NCBI RefSeq assembly: GCF_947623445.1
Contig: NC_135240.1
Span: 11,842,001 to 11,906,000, forward strand
Length of the DNA: 64,000 bases
Direction: 5' to 3'
Source: Clavelina lepadiformis
Lineage: Eukaryota; Chordata; Ascidiacea; Aplousobranchia; Clavelinidae
Shown here: piece after piece, positions 1 to 12,754 of the stretch
Position numbering within the stretch: position 1 is the first letter of the stretch
How the letters are laid out: each line of letters begins with the position of its first letter
The notes under the pieces: generated by a model
Seen by the model: the letters and a program-made list of their open reading frames with translations, nothing else
Told to the model about the DNA's origin: nothing
The model's database searches: none
Position numbers and translations under genes: made by a program

Positions 1-286
1 TATGAAGTTTGGTCGTACTTATATTTCTGTTTTTGCTGTAAATTGCTACAGACTGACAATCATTTGAATTATTATCGTTAAACTTGAAGATAGTTCCAAA
101 TTCATTGTTATAGCGCCTGCCGTCCGTCCAGGTGTAGAAGGTTTCCGAATTCTTGCGACGTAAGCCGACACGATAGTAATCGGATTTACATTGACGACTT
201 TGTGGGTAATGAGATATGACTGAGTTAAAAGACTCTTGATCTCTTAAGATTGCCAACGCCAGTCCAGTAGTCTCACTGCAAGTTTG
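1..286 (-). CDS. C-type lectin-like domain protein, partial exon (truncated by window start)
   Basis: Reading the minus strand from 286 downward gives one open frame with the layout of a C-type lectin-like domain. It has a Cys followed by GLALAILRDQE (the usual 'C...G..LA.I' strand/helix), a second Cys (RQCKSDYY), the RVGL strand, then FYTWTDG, and near the window edge an Asn/Asp-rich loop ending NDCQSVAIYS. The exon opens at a clean 3' splice site (gattcgcag) at 290-287, and its other end lies outside the window. No EPN or QPD sugar-binding triplet is visible in the loop, so calcium-dependent sugar binding cannot be assumed. Upstream exons, including any signal peptide, were not found between 287 and 4500. 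The fold call is firm; the actual protein cannot be named. Confidence 0.8.
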
Positions 287-3200
287 CTGCGAATCATAGA
301 TGTCTTTTTTATCCCGGTAGTAAATAATATGTCCCTCAGAAATATTGTAAGAAGTCACACAATCGCCCGACATGCTGTGTGTATTTTAGTTATACATCTT
401 TTGGCAGTGCATTGGTTAATATTTGACAATTTTAAGCAATTAAGACACTTCTTTATCTATGATTGATAGATATGATCATAGGAAATAATTTGCCAATGCA
501 ATGCCTGCAAAATCTTCAAAAATGTGAATTTCCTTGTTAAGATAATTATTTCTACATTAGGGCTTCCAGTAGGCCTACTCCCCAAGAATAAACGTTAAGC
601 TTCATTACTCTGCACAATAACAATCTTGCAACCGCCGAAAAAGCCAGTGACAAGCCGCGTGTCTGTCTACTTAAAGCTTCTACAGAAACACGATAGAAAC
701 AGAAGTATCCTCAAATAAAAATTCTTACCCTTATAACCCAAAGTTTATACACATAATTTTCCTTGGAAACAGTGCAAACAGCTAATGGTCACCTATACTA
801 TGCATGGACACATTTTGAAAGACTATTTAGCTAACTATAGCGTCCAAGCACGAGCAAGACACCTGTCATTGGTAGTACATCAACTACAAAGGTACTTGCA
901 TTTTGCATAGGCTATACAAAGAATACACTTTCATCTTTGCAAGTTAAATTATACCTGTATTTTTGCTTTAATTTAGGCTGTTATCTGAATAAAAGACAAA
1001 CGACAGTATGGAACGAAAATAGCTTACTGTGTAGTAAATATCCTAACAACTGCATACAACTACTATAGATGTAATAGGCCTGCTGTATTTTATAAGTTAC
1101 ATAACAGGAAGTTGCTGCAGTTTCACACCGGTGGTCAATACCATCGAAACAACTAAATACGCTGTTCACGTAAACAATATTTATGAAACGAAATTTTTCA
1201 TTTTAATGCATGCTGTTTTTGCTTATTTGGGCGATGTTGAAAATGGCAATGGACATTGAACAATGGCGGTAATGGGCAGTAGCGGTATAGGCTAACGCAG
1301 ATTACAGGGGAGTGCTGACAATGAGTGCTTAGAGTTTGTCGTTTTGTTATAACTTATAATATACAGTGGTGTTTTTATTTTGGATAAACAAAAATACATG
1401 AGCAATTTGTACTATATTGAAAAAACAAACAGCCAACAAAAGTATTGTAGCTTAACTTCACAGTCTGTCACAAACCCATTGAAAATGAAAGACTTAGGCT
1501 AATGGGATAAATTCACCCATGATGAGAAACTTTTGGGAAACTTGATCTCACTCAAAAACACGATAGACTTTGGCTAACCTTTTTATGGATTATGTTAGAT
1601 AAGGTATTGCTTTAAGTTAACTGCATGAATTTTTGATCAATTTTTTTTGTTATTTATTATTATGTTATTTATTTACTTACAAAAGAAAACTGACTTTTTT
1701 GTCCTGTTTTAAATAACCAGGGTAAATCAAGATGGAACAGTAGATTACTTTTGGCCTACTTAAAACAAATTTGAATTAATTTTTGCAACGTTTATATCAA
1801 ATGGGCGAATAAATTGATTGATCGAACGAACAAAGAAAAATGATTTTCTACAAATTTGTGTGGGCATTTCTTTTCTGCAGTTACCGTTGTTGAACATAAA
1901 CTAAAGCTTAACTTGTTTTTCTGGGCAAAACATGGTAGGCGAACTTTCTTAAATGTTGCGTGGTATAGGGCAGGCCATAGGGCATAAGTCACATGACGTC
2001 AAATTATCTTATTTTGTTTCTTTCTGAAGTATAGCCTCCGTATGCAAACTAATTTGGAAAAAGTGTTTATTTGACGATGCTGCCAAAGAGCTTTTTAGTT
2101 GCGTTGTATACAGTCCTTTTTAATTGTTTTTTCTGTCCTATCTAATATTTCTCATAACAGACGAAACGTCATGATTGTTTTATGTAAGCATACGAGTTTT
2201 GTATTTTTTTTCTTCGTATCATAATAAATTTGTATAAAACCTATTACAAATACAAACGTCATGGTTTAAATAAAGCCAAACATTATAACACTATAGAAAT
2301 CAGTTAGACAACAATGAGATAGGCCTATATCACAAGTGCCCCTAGTCGGGACAATGTGTCTCATTATCTTTGAGTATAACCATTACCCTATCAATAACCG
2401 TTTCTGAATTACAAAACGCTATGTATACCAATTTTGAAGATATCAATATTAACCCAAGTCTTTTGATTGTTTGTAAAACAAAATAAAATCAACTGCAACG
2501 TCGAACTAAAACGTAGTAGCGGAGTAGCAAAATCCTTGCAGAATTTATAATTTAGAGTCCTTTTTCTTTCGATTAAAACAGCCCAAAACACAAATTAAAC
2601 TAGTGTTTTATTACTATGTCAAATAAAGTTTATAATATGATCATGATTTGATTTCCATGATGTCGCCTACGTTGTGTGGAAGGGAATCCAGTGATATAAG
2701 CCTACCTACACCAGGACCGGTAAATATTCGCATAGTATAAGATTGTATTGTAGTGTTTATTTTTCACCATTACCTGTGTGGAGTGAGAGTTGCGATGCTA
2801 ACTGTTGTAGTTATAGCACAATAAAACCATGTGCTCACGAACAGTACACAAGCAGGAAAAAATGACACAGCCCAAGGCCTTAAAACATGCGAGATAGCAA
2901 TGTAGTGTTATTAGATGGTAGGTTAGCATGGCCACCAAACCCACACAAAATTCCTAAGCTCCTATTCCTAAGAATTTAGGACCAAAATAACAGAAAAAAA
3001 CGAAACAACTACACTGTTGGATGATGTAGAGGACATGTTACATTAAAAACATTCATATTAATAGCCGAAATAAATATATAAAGTGACATGGTCAGATTAA
3101 AATTACAATGAATATCTTAAGTGCACAAGAAATAGATGTTTAAAGAAAACTGCACCAAAGAAACTCCATCCCAGGAACTGGAATCCCGTTTCTGTGGCCA

Positions 3201-3835
3201 AGAAAGGGCGCAACAATAACATTGAGGCTCACAAGTGCACTAAAAGATAGACAGTACAAATCAAATAAAAATATATAATAATTTCATTAGGAAATCATGC
3301 CTCTACATTCCCTTCGACTACAGTATTTGTGATAAATAATGGATACACCGACTATGGCGTATACACAGTTACACACAAGTGATTACAATAACTATGCTGC
3401 AACAACATAGGCCTATTACATGACACAATGACAGAAAAAAGAAATTATTCAAGTCAATTTTGCCCAAAGAACATCTTTGTAAGAGACCCGCGATCCGCGA
3501 TGTATGTGTTTACAAATTGTTGTACCAGTTCAATTGAAGTAAGGTCTTTTCTCTTTGTTTCTGATCACGCGGTCTTCACATGATCATTTCTGATGCAGAT
3601 GTTTTCCACACGTAGGCTTATGTCGCATCATAGAGTCACGTGGTTGTGGTTCGGTTGTCACAGTGTCATCTGCAAACATGATAACTTTCGCATTTTTAGC
3701 ACCTTGCAGAATCATTTATGTAGATTAGAAAAAGATGATATTATGTAAGCCCACCTCGCAATCGCAATCTATTCAAATGCGTTGAAAAAGCGAATTTTAA
3801 TACATATGGCCAACCATATTGGTAATCTAGTTAAC
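287..3835. other. Gene-free stretch, AT-rich
   Basis: No coding exon, RNA gene or clear mobile element is recognised here on either strand. Missing 5' exons of the minus-strand lectin gene would be expected in this stretch but cannot be picked out. The palindromic word TAGGCCTA or near matches recur (around 570, 1074, 2321 and 3410). Confidence 0.5.
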
Positions 3836-4149
3836 CAGCGGTAAACGGAGTCGGAATTTTAGACTCATGCTTTAGCTCTGGTTCCGATAAACTCAACTCC
3901 GATTCCTGCCTCTACTCCGAAAAATCATGATAGCTGCCAATTCAAGTTCTTATTTAAACTTCAAAATTAGACATTCATCAAGTCATTTTTTACCATTCAA
4001 CTGAAAACATAGCTTTGCTAGTGTCTAGCAACCTCTCTGTGAATTACCTAGCGCCTACATCCTGATTTTCAACTCCAGCTTCGTTAAAACATGCAAACAC
4101 TGGACGGAGTCGACTCCAGCCCCGTGGTTACCTCTGGAGTTTACCGCTG
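3836..4149. mobile_element. Possible MITE with short inverted termini
   Basis: The stretch begins CAGCGGTAAAC and ends GTTTACCGCTG, a perfect 11-bp inverted repeat 314 bp apart. The interior repeats the word 'actccga/ggagtcg' several times. The CAG...CTG ends fit a hAT-like non-autonomous element, but the 8 bp on each side (tagttaac and aacttatt) do not match, so no target-site duplication supports it. Confidence 0.45.
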
Positions 4150-4505
4150 AACTTATTACTTTTTTTTGAAATAGTTAGCACATGCTATTTACCATCTGGC
4201 ATTTTTCTTTCCCACCGCGCTAATGATGAAAAACAAAAGCTATGACTAATCATGAAAGAGCAATGTGAGAACAAGCGCACCAGTATAAAAACAGTATAAC
4301 CTAGTGGCGCCACATTTAGTGACGTCTGTCCCATTTTCTTCATTACTGCGTCTTATGATTGTTTAATTTATTATACTGCACATACGACATACGTATAAAT
4401 CTACTGAAGGAGTAAGGTTGACATTGAGGTAAACATTGGGTGAAGAAAATAAGTCAGTAAAAAGTATTCATCACTCGGTTATTTGTAGAAAGATATTAAA
4501 GAGTC

Positions 4506-7500
4506 ATGTCATTAAATAAAAATGTTGCTGGAGGAATTGCCTTGTTTCAAGGTGAAATGTAAGTGGTCTGTGTCGATTAGTTACCGCTGCCGTGGCTGGT
4601 AGCCTATAACTGTACAATACTGTTATACCGTATATATCACCTGTACTGGTTGGCCCAAGATCTTGGTTGCAGTCTGTCCACTAGTTAACATTCTAAGTAC
4701 TAAATTATGGTGACAAGCTCGATTGGAAAGTACGGCAGTTTTCGACAAGAAATCATGTTTGCAAAGATGCAAACTTCTACGTGATTGCGTGCACTTGTTT
4801 TAAGCCTGATTTCTGTTGGGTCCAGTGCTGAGCATACAATCAAATGACATCAAAATTTGAGTACCTAGGGTCTAGTATACAAATGCATACTGTAGCTGTG
4901 TACTTTTGCCAAGACCTAAACATTTTTTAATGTTAACACATGGAATTCATCCTTGCAGGTGTTTAGTATTATAAGTGCTGAGACAATCATGCAAAGTTTA
5001 CAAATGCAAATACGATAGAAAACTGCTTTTAAAGATGTTTACTTATGTCACATTTAGAAGAATACTATACAAAAATGTTTTAGATTTCTCATAGTATGGT
5101 TTTGGGAATTCTCAAATTTAGCGATTTTTAAGTGAAAACTTTGGGGTTTATGAGCAGGGTTACAAAGTTTTTGTGCAAGTTTATTTTTGGTTGATACAGA
5201 ATGGGAGTATTCTATTTAACTTGAACTTTTTAAACATGGCCCTAATAAACATATAGTTAAGCTACGAATGCTACGGGGTGAATGATGGAAGTTGAATGTC
5301 AGCCAAAGCATTTCAATTATGTCGATAGTCATTGGTTTTCAACACATTGCGGCCCCCCTTTTACCTCCCTCCAATTGTTGTTTGAAGATGTTGTTATGAG
5401 TAGCATGTCTGCAGAGTTGTGCAAATCCGTCGAGTTTCCGCTGCAAAAGATGTAGCAGAATAAACAAAAGACAACTCGCAAGCAGTAGTCTTAACTCAAT
5501 AATGACTGGTTGTTGTTGCTTAAAAGTTGTTATAAAAGTGCGTAATATGTCCAGGTGACAAAATAAAGGTGGCCTTGTATGAGATGACATTACAGACGAG
5601 TTTTTATGTCTATCAACCATCCAATCATTTTATTTTTTTGTCCAAAGCACGGTGGGAACGAAGATTCAAGCCAGTTGCTACTAGCAAAGTGTGACTAATA
5701 TAATACCTGAATAGACATTAAACAAAACCGTTATAGATAAATTCTACTACATATACAGTTACAATTTTATTTGTTTTTCACTATTCTGGCTTAACCCAAG
5801 TCAGCTATAATTTGATTGATTTTTGAAGAATTAATGAAATGCTTTAGTGGAGTTTTGCCCACTATTGCTGGGATTTTTTCGGCCCATTATTTACAAATTA
5901 TGAAATAAACATCATTTTTGTGGTAATTGATAGTTTGTGTTTTGTTTTTTTATTTTGATTGCCTTTTGTTTTGCAATTGGAAGGATTCTTAGAGAGAGTG
6001 ATGGAGTTGAAGCTACATTTAAGAAGTTTACTCATTCATGTGAGCATTTGAAAGGATCAAAACGTGGTCATGTATATCTTACAAATTTTCGGGTAAGTTT
6101 GTTTTTAAGTTGCATAAATCATGCTTGCAGCAGGCTCAGTGTAAGCCATGGACTTAAATTGTATAATTGTTATATAATTGTATAGAAATTGTATTTTTGC
6201 CTTTCAGTTGATATTCATTAGTGAAAAGAAGTCGGACATGCTACGTGAACTGAGCATGCCATTTAAAAACATTAAAGATTTTGAGATAAAGCAACCTGTG
6301 TTTGGAGCAAACTACTTACAAGGAAAAGTTATTGCTGAAAATCAAGGTATAAGCTTTCATCAAATTTGTTTTTATTAATTTTCGTGTTTTATATATCAAA
6401 GGTTTCCCATCCTATGGAATGGGACCGGTTTCTTCAAATCATTTGGTTTCTTTAGGTTTTCTAGGTCCCCTTGGGTCCCTGAGTTATCTGAAACAAAGAT
6501 TTTTTAAATGTTTTAGTTAGCATGCAATTTTTTATCATTAATATGAAGAAATGTAAGGAAATCCAAAAAATCTCATGAAATCTAAGAAAAACCAAGTGAA
6601 CATTCATAATTCTCAAGCCAACTGTTTTTATTATTATAGTTTTCTTCTGTGATGTTTGTGACAATGTAACAAGAAGTTGGATTACTTTAATATGAATCAG
6701 AATAGGCTTATAAGCTAAATAGTCCAAGTTTTGTAGTTTACCGTATGAGATATACGTGTGAAACCACTTTCAGTACCAAGCCTGTGTACTGAAAGTGGTT
6801 TCACACCTGTATATATCAAATTCATAACTTTGAGGTTAGGGTCCACGTTAAGACTTTTCACTGTAACTGAACATTTTGCTTCTTATCTCTTTGTCACATA
6901 ACTGATTGGATATGTTTGAAAGCAGTGTTGCTATCTATGACCGAAATTTGAAATTAAAGGGTTAAAAGCAGAAATAACGCCAGGCTGGAATGTTGGTTTG
7001 TTTAAAATTCTTAGGTTCAATTTGTTCATCATTGGTCGAATATATATCAACAAACTTGATTTTTTTAAATTTCTATTTGTGTTTTTGGTTGTTTCACTTC
7101 AAGTGTTTACTATGTGGGACTAGACAGAATGTGTTCATGATTTAACATAATTTGTTACTGGTTATTTATTTGTTTGGTTGTACTTAAATGTCCTTTTTCA
7201 CCAACGATTATAATTTGGCTTCACTTCACTTTGAACACTACTTTCCAAAATGTTGAAGACATGTTTTTTGTTTTTTTCCATGCATTCCAATCATTCAATC
7301 CATAAACTTCACTGTCCGACTCGGAAATTAAAAAATGGATATATGCTAAATCAATTTAAAAAAACACCAGCTAATTCAGATTACGATAAGTATATTTATA
7401 TGTCAAGTTTTCATACTTGTCACATACAAGTGATTGTTTTAGGCGCAGTCATTGACCTATTTTTCAAATTCCTTTCATAAATTTGTCAATCTTATTTATT

Positions 7501-8767
7501 CTTTTTTGGATGTTAATGAAGGCTAGTTCTAGTTTGTTAACTCATTGTACAATGGATACAACAATATAAAAAGTTACATTACATAACCTTTTATAAAAAA
7601 AAATTCATTGTACTATTTTTTCGATTATCTGAATACCATGCATAACTGTCGTTCAGATAAACGAGATCTGAGTATAAATGTAAAATCGCAATGTTGGTTG
7701 TTGCTATATTGTTTTCACTACAACCAGGTGGGTGGGAAGGATCTGCAGTTTTTGAAATGGTGTTTAAAGATGGAGGTGCAATAGAAATTGGTGAAAAATT
7801 AGTGGACTTAGCAACTAAACGTAAGTGTTTGGTACATATCATAACCTAACATTACAAACAATACTAAATTTATTTCAGTTTTTGTAACACCTAACTGAAA
7901 TCAGCCTTTGGTACGAGATTGTTTCTTTTCACAGCTCCTAAGATGATGTATCCAGCTCCAAGTGTGCTTGTCTGCCCTGCTGTCTCCATACAAGGTTATG
8001 CCGTTGCTGGTTCCAGCAATGCTTATGCTTTTCCTGCTCCATCTGCACCACCATTATACCAACCACAACCCAATCCTCCTGCTTATCCTCAGCAGACATT
8101 TTACAACCCAAATGTTAACAGTGCAACAAGTAAAGTTCATTAATATTTAATAATTGTAGCAATGTTGTGTAATTCATTCATGTTCATGAATTCATTTCAT
8201 GCCTGGTCGTTTATTACAAACACCAGTATTTTCTTGAAATGGAGGCTAGTTTTTCTACCAATCAAGATTATACTCATGATTGCCGTTTTTGCGTTTAAAC
8301 ATGCAAAAATTCCATCAGTGGCATCGATTATTTGCTTGAATGCTTTGTCCGGCAACCAGAACAAACGCATAACATGTAGCGTCCAGAGTATTCTTTCAAA
8401 AACGTTGCTCAATCTTGGCGTTTTAAACTTCCATTATGATTATTAAACAAAAATTCATATGTAAACCTATTTTACTTGCTAAATATGTTTAAGACAATTG
8501 AAATAGCTACTGTATCATGATAATAATCAATATCGTTATAAGTCAAACTATTTACAGCTTATGTTTTGTGATTCCTGTTGTCTAATATCCTTTGTGTGGA
8601 TATTTTGATAATATTAGGTTCAATGCATAACTTGGGTGAATGAAAACATGTTAAATGTATTTGTAGACGCTAAAGAAATGGAAGCATCCCAAAGCCAACT
8701 TCCTCCTCACTACAGTACCGATCAGGCACCTCCCAGATATGAAGACATCAATAAGAAGTCGCAATAA
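4506..8767 (+). CDS. wbp2: WW domain-binding protein 2 (WBP2) homologue, GRAM domain and PPxY motifs
   Basis: Six exons join in phase: 4506-4558, 5984-6092, 6208-6346, 7728-7820, 7935-8129 and 8667-8767, giving 229 aa. The start reads MSLNKN, close to MALNKN of vertebrate WBP2. The N-terminal ~130 residues form the GRAM/PH-like domain, including KGSKRGHVYLTNFR, the hallmark block EIKQPVFGANYLQGKV, and GGWEGSAVFEMVFKDGGAIE. The proline-rich C-terminus carries four PPxY motifs (PPLY 170-173, PPAY 179-182, PPHY 209-212, PPRY 218-221). These are the known ligands of WW domains in YAP/TAZ and NEDD4-type proteins. In vertebrates WBP2 is a cytoplasmic/nuclear adaptor and transcriptional coactivator; WBP2NL is the sperm paralogue, and one invertebrate gene may stand for both. 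All intron borders are GT-AG. It converges on ALG1. Confidence 0.95.
6756..6806. repeat. Perfect 21-bp hairpin inside a WBP2 intron
   Basis: Positions 6756-6776 (starting gtgtgaaaccactttcag) and 6786-6806 are exact reverse complements separated by a 9-nt loop. The pairing continues imperfectly outward through the flanking gatatac/gtatatatc. It lies in the 1.4-kb intron between the third and fourth coding exons of WBP2. It could be a short miRNA-like precursor transcribed with the host gene, or the collapsed ends of a small inverted-repeat element. The sequence alone does not decide. Confidence 0.7.
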
Positions 8768-9530
8768 GTTTAAAAAATATATGGTGCAGATTATTTTTGT
8801 AAATATTGTTATAATTGTTTGCTCCATCTGTGTGTAACTTTTAACTAAAATTTTTCTCATTATTCATCTTGAGCATAATGTTCTTCCTTTATTATCCGTA
8901 TTTGTTTCTCATGTGGAACCAGTTTTACCAAGAAATAATGGCAAAAGCTGTTGTATTGTATAATGTATATAGTATACTACGCACCACCTGGATAGAAGAG
9001 AAAATTAACTGTATAGTGTGGGGAAGAATGTTTGTTTTTTACTCCATTCATTTTATATAAATGATGCTGGTGTTTTGTTTGTGGTAATACTGTTTTCTTG
9101 TTGTTTTATTTGTGCAATTACAATATATTCTGACGATAAGTTAAATTTGTAGACGTTAGCTTATCCTAGTGGGCTGGCAATATAAGTTGTATAATGTATA
9201 TACAACAATATAATATAAGCAATAAGGAACACAATTTTTGTTGACTTCGATCGAACAATTGTTTTTGACTAACTTTTGGGCGCTGAATCCAAAAATGACT
9301 AAGTTTTTCTATATCATGTCAAGTTTTCGACCTAGGCACCCACCACTTTGTTTCATAACCCACAAAAAAGTACATTTAAGACATCGTATAAGACGTATAA
9401 AACGTTTTAAGAACTACAAGCAACCGAAAGTAACTCATGGTTTTCAAATAAACATTTGTACAGCTCAATTTTGTTCCTTAAAACGGATATTGCTTCTGCA
9501 TGACAAATAAAGTGCGAGTTTTAAGGCAAA
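8768..9530. other. WBP2 3' flank, no gene recognised
   Basis: This stretch presumably includes the WBP2 3' UTR. An AATAAA occurs at about 9505, but it is next to the degenerate fragment and may not be the one used. The open frame at 9238-9510 is basic and low-information, and resembles nothing I know. Confidence 0.4.
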
Positions 9531-9850
9531 AATTTACGCTTGTAGCTTTTCCTGGCATGTTCAAGCTGTGGGCAGTCTCGCTTAATACTCCAGCAATAGT
9601 CAGCCAGCATATGTAAGTCCCATCTTCCCTGATATCTTTCCTCCATCACCTTCAGATCTTGGTGGAATCTTTTCAAGACATTTGACAGTTACTGATGCAA
9701 AATTGCCCAGGTTTTTTTTTAAGGCTTGGTTTGGGTGACCGCTAAGTAGTTTTAAGAGACTGCAAGTGATACCAAAAAATAGTAGTAGTAAGTTGCAAGT
9801 CCAAATTTTGGGAAACCGCTGGAGAAATTTGGGGGACCGTTTCGGTCCCA
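9531..9850 (-). pseudogene. Fragment of an invertebrate repeat-family protein (FHQDL...LADYCW block)
   Basis: On the minus strand, 9675 down to 9531 reads about 48 codons without a stop: KRFHQDLKVMEERYQGRW, then DLHMLADYCWSIKRDCP, then a basic tail and a stop. I recall this block as the conserved C-terminal part of large families of uncharacterised invertebrate proteins that behave like mobile-element products. Just upstream in the same frame are several stops. A second weak match (VLWDRNGPPNF at about 9790-9850) suggests the remaining sequence is degraded. It is best read as a decayed insertion between WBP2 and ALG1, not a working gene. The family recall is from memory and should be searched. 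Confidence 0.55.
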
Positions 9851-10213
9851 CAAAACACTGTCGATGCCTATGCCTTTTTTTGCCTAATAATTCAGTTGAC
9901 CCTTGTATATGATTGTGCAACTTACTATATGATTAGCTTGTGCATTCCTATTACGTATGGAAAAGCAATACGGCTAAAGTCATGAAAAGTTGCATATTTT
10001 GGATGTATGCTGTAGAGCAAAAACTTGACGTGATAGAAGAAAATTGGCGGTATTTTTTAAATCAGCACATCGGAATTAGCCTAAATCAAGTGCAAAATCA
10101 AAGCCAACAAATTTTTTCTTTCAAATCTGTTCCCCAGTGTATAATATTCAACGTTGTTTAAAACAGCATTAGATCCTAGTATTCAGCTGACATGATTCAA
10201 GTATGGTGAAATT

Positions 10214-12714
10214 TTAATGGCTTTCTTTAAACAGAGGTAAAACAATTTTGTTCCACGAATCATTCCATGTAGTTTTTCTGAAATGTTCCACATTTTTCCG
10301 AAGATTAAGCAGTAGACTTTGATTCTGTGGGAAGTCAGTGAAAACAAGTTGCATTTGCTGATTCAGTTCCGTGGCATTCTTGAACACCAAACCATTCACT
10401 TGGTGCTGGACAAGCTCATTTAAACTGCATAAAAAAAACATATAAATAAATGGAGATTCGAAGGTGAAAATTTATGGCAGTTATGATTTAATTCTCACCA
10501 CGAAAATTCCATAGCTGCCACGGGAAGGCCACACCCAAACATATCCACAACTTTCATAGGGAGGTCAAGGCCACTAGAAGAGGTATGTAAACTAACACCA
10601 AGATCAGCGCAAGCTACATGAATATGATTATATCAGTCAGACTGTCACCTAACACAAAATTTTTCCTTTGATGCATCAAGCAATATTATTACAATATCAC
10701 ATCTTACCCAAGAGTTTTGGATAATCCTCAGATTCAAGCCAAGGCATTATAATTTGCACATGTGTCCATTGTCTAGAAGCCACTTGTTCCTGATAAAAGG
10801 CCTTCATCGGGCCTTTACCTTGGTTATTAATTGAAAAAACATTAATTAAGTTTAAAGAGCACAACAAAAATATTAGTAATAGATATATTAATTTATGTAT
10901 TCTTACCTGTGATAGCACAAATTATGTGTGGTAAGCTTAGCACACCTCTTTCAACAAGAGCTTCATATTCTATAAAACACTGCACAATAAGAATGTTAGG
11001 AGAAAATGATAACTGGCAAGGTTTGATGTAAAACTTACAACCAACCTTCCAATGCAGCCAATAGAATCGAGAAGTCTTCATCCTCTGAAAAAAACTTGTA
11101 TTAAATTTTTCTTTGTCTTTCATAAAGGCATGTGACATTACGCTTTTTATTTTCTACGTCAAAACAGTTTTCCACCTGTCCAGCTCGTACTGCTCACTAC
11201 CAAAGCTGGTCGGTCTTTTCTGTATATAACTTCATTGTTGTGGCAACAAGTGAATCTTGTTGAATTGACCAAAGCTTCTTCGCATTTAAACACAGGATAA
11301 GCAGAAGATAGTTTCAAGAATAACTGTAAAATAATTAGACAATACATTTTGTGGCATAATCACCTTCGAACTGAAAACAGGAAAGGTGGATGCTCACCTA
11401 CCTCGTGCTTTTCCTTCATACTAAGTATTTTGAAAATTGATGCGGGCCGATCATGCATCACTTCTGCGCTAAAACAAGTGGTGGAAAAGAGTCAAGTCAA
11501 AAACAGATGATAATTAATTTAAATCTTATTTTTACCTGATATTCCACTTCTGCATTAAGTCCTGTTCCATTGCTTTTGTGACACACAAGTTGGCAGAAGA
11601 AAGTTGTCCAAACATTTCTTCATACCTTGTTGAAATAAAAGAACATCAAATAATTAATATCTTTTGTTATTGAAATACAAAAGCATGACAACCAGAAAAG
11701 AAAACCTTATTTTATCAGTGTCATCATTACAAAGAAAGTTGTAACATCATACCATTTTGCTAACTTCACAAGAATATGAAACCTTCCAAGGGTTAGTGAG
11801 AGTATGGAATATCCATAATTATGCCAATCGATAATTAACTTGCTCCCATTGAAAAGAGAGAGTAACCAACATATTGCAAGGCCAGGTATACAAGGTGGAT
11901 TCTAATTGATACCAAATAAACAGTTTTTATATAGTTTGTGACATTTATCTGATTATCTGGCGATTGGTGGTATTTATCTGGCACTCACTTGAAGTATTAT
12001 GAATTCTGTGGCACCAACCCTGAAAAGCATGGTCCAAATAAGGTAAAAACTCTGCAAGATAACTTTTACTGCATAGCAGACAACCTTTGGCAAACCTGAA
12101 TAAGAAAAAAATGGCAATTTTAGATCTGAGGAATATGATGGTTACTATCAACAAGTTTATTGCGAGGAGTTGTTATTCTATTTGGGTGTAAATACATGTA
12201 ACAAAGTTTTAATTCATTTTGGTCCATTGTACCAATGCTAAACTCGGATGTATTGTTAATTTATAAAGCCTAATGGAATATATTGCCTTTCCCAGATGTA
12301 ACTTCTCGCACAAAGTACATCTCAATGTTTCTGGCATCAATGACTTGGTGGTGCGGTATTGAACCTGTGGGCAGAATTTTATTACTGGCTAAAAAATCAG
12401 TGCAAAATGACTTCAAACAACAGGTCTTAGTGATACTTGTAAATCTTTAACCATGCATTACAAATGAACTCACCAGAAAAACCAACCAGTTTCACTGAAA
12501 AGCCATTTTCAGAAAGTGAAAGAGAATGATACTGCATTCGTGGACTTCTTCCAATATCACCCAATACTACAACTGCTACTTTGCGACATTTTATTCCATA
12601 AACAAACAGCCGTCGTAAAATAACAAGAACAGATATGCAGAGGAGACCACGAAATATTAACGATACTGGTGTTAAAACCCAAAAATTTATAAGCTGTAAA
12701 GTTCTTTCATCCAT
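10214..12714 (-). CDS. alg1: Chitobiosyldiphosphodolichol beta-mannosyltransferase (ALG1)
   Basis: Twelve exons join in phase: 12714-12474, 12364-12287, 12095-11989, 11901-11753, 11625-11536, 11468-11402, 11323-11176, 11084-11046, 10969-10907, 10818-10708, 10613-10499 and 10424-10214. The product is about 472 aa (human ALG1 464). ALG1 adds the first mannose to GlcNAc2-PP-dolichol on the cytosolic face of the ER. Signatures in order: an N-terminal membrane anchor, [66 protein letters not shown], the donor-site block [20 protein letters not shown], and the C-terminal [17 protein letters not shown]. All borders are GT-AG except the end of exon 2, where phase is kept only with a GC donor (GGGAAAG|gcaata). 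The start is taken at MDERT (12714); an in-frame ATG 13 codons upstream (12753) is possible. Confidence 0.95.
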
Positions 12715-12754
12715 TCGCCTGGTTACAGTGAAATGCCACTCTGCAAAATACATG

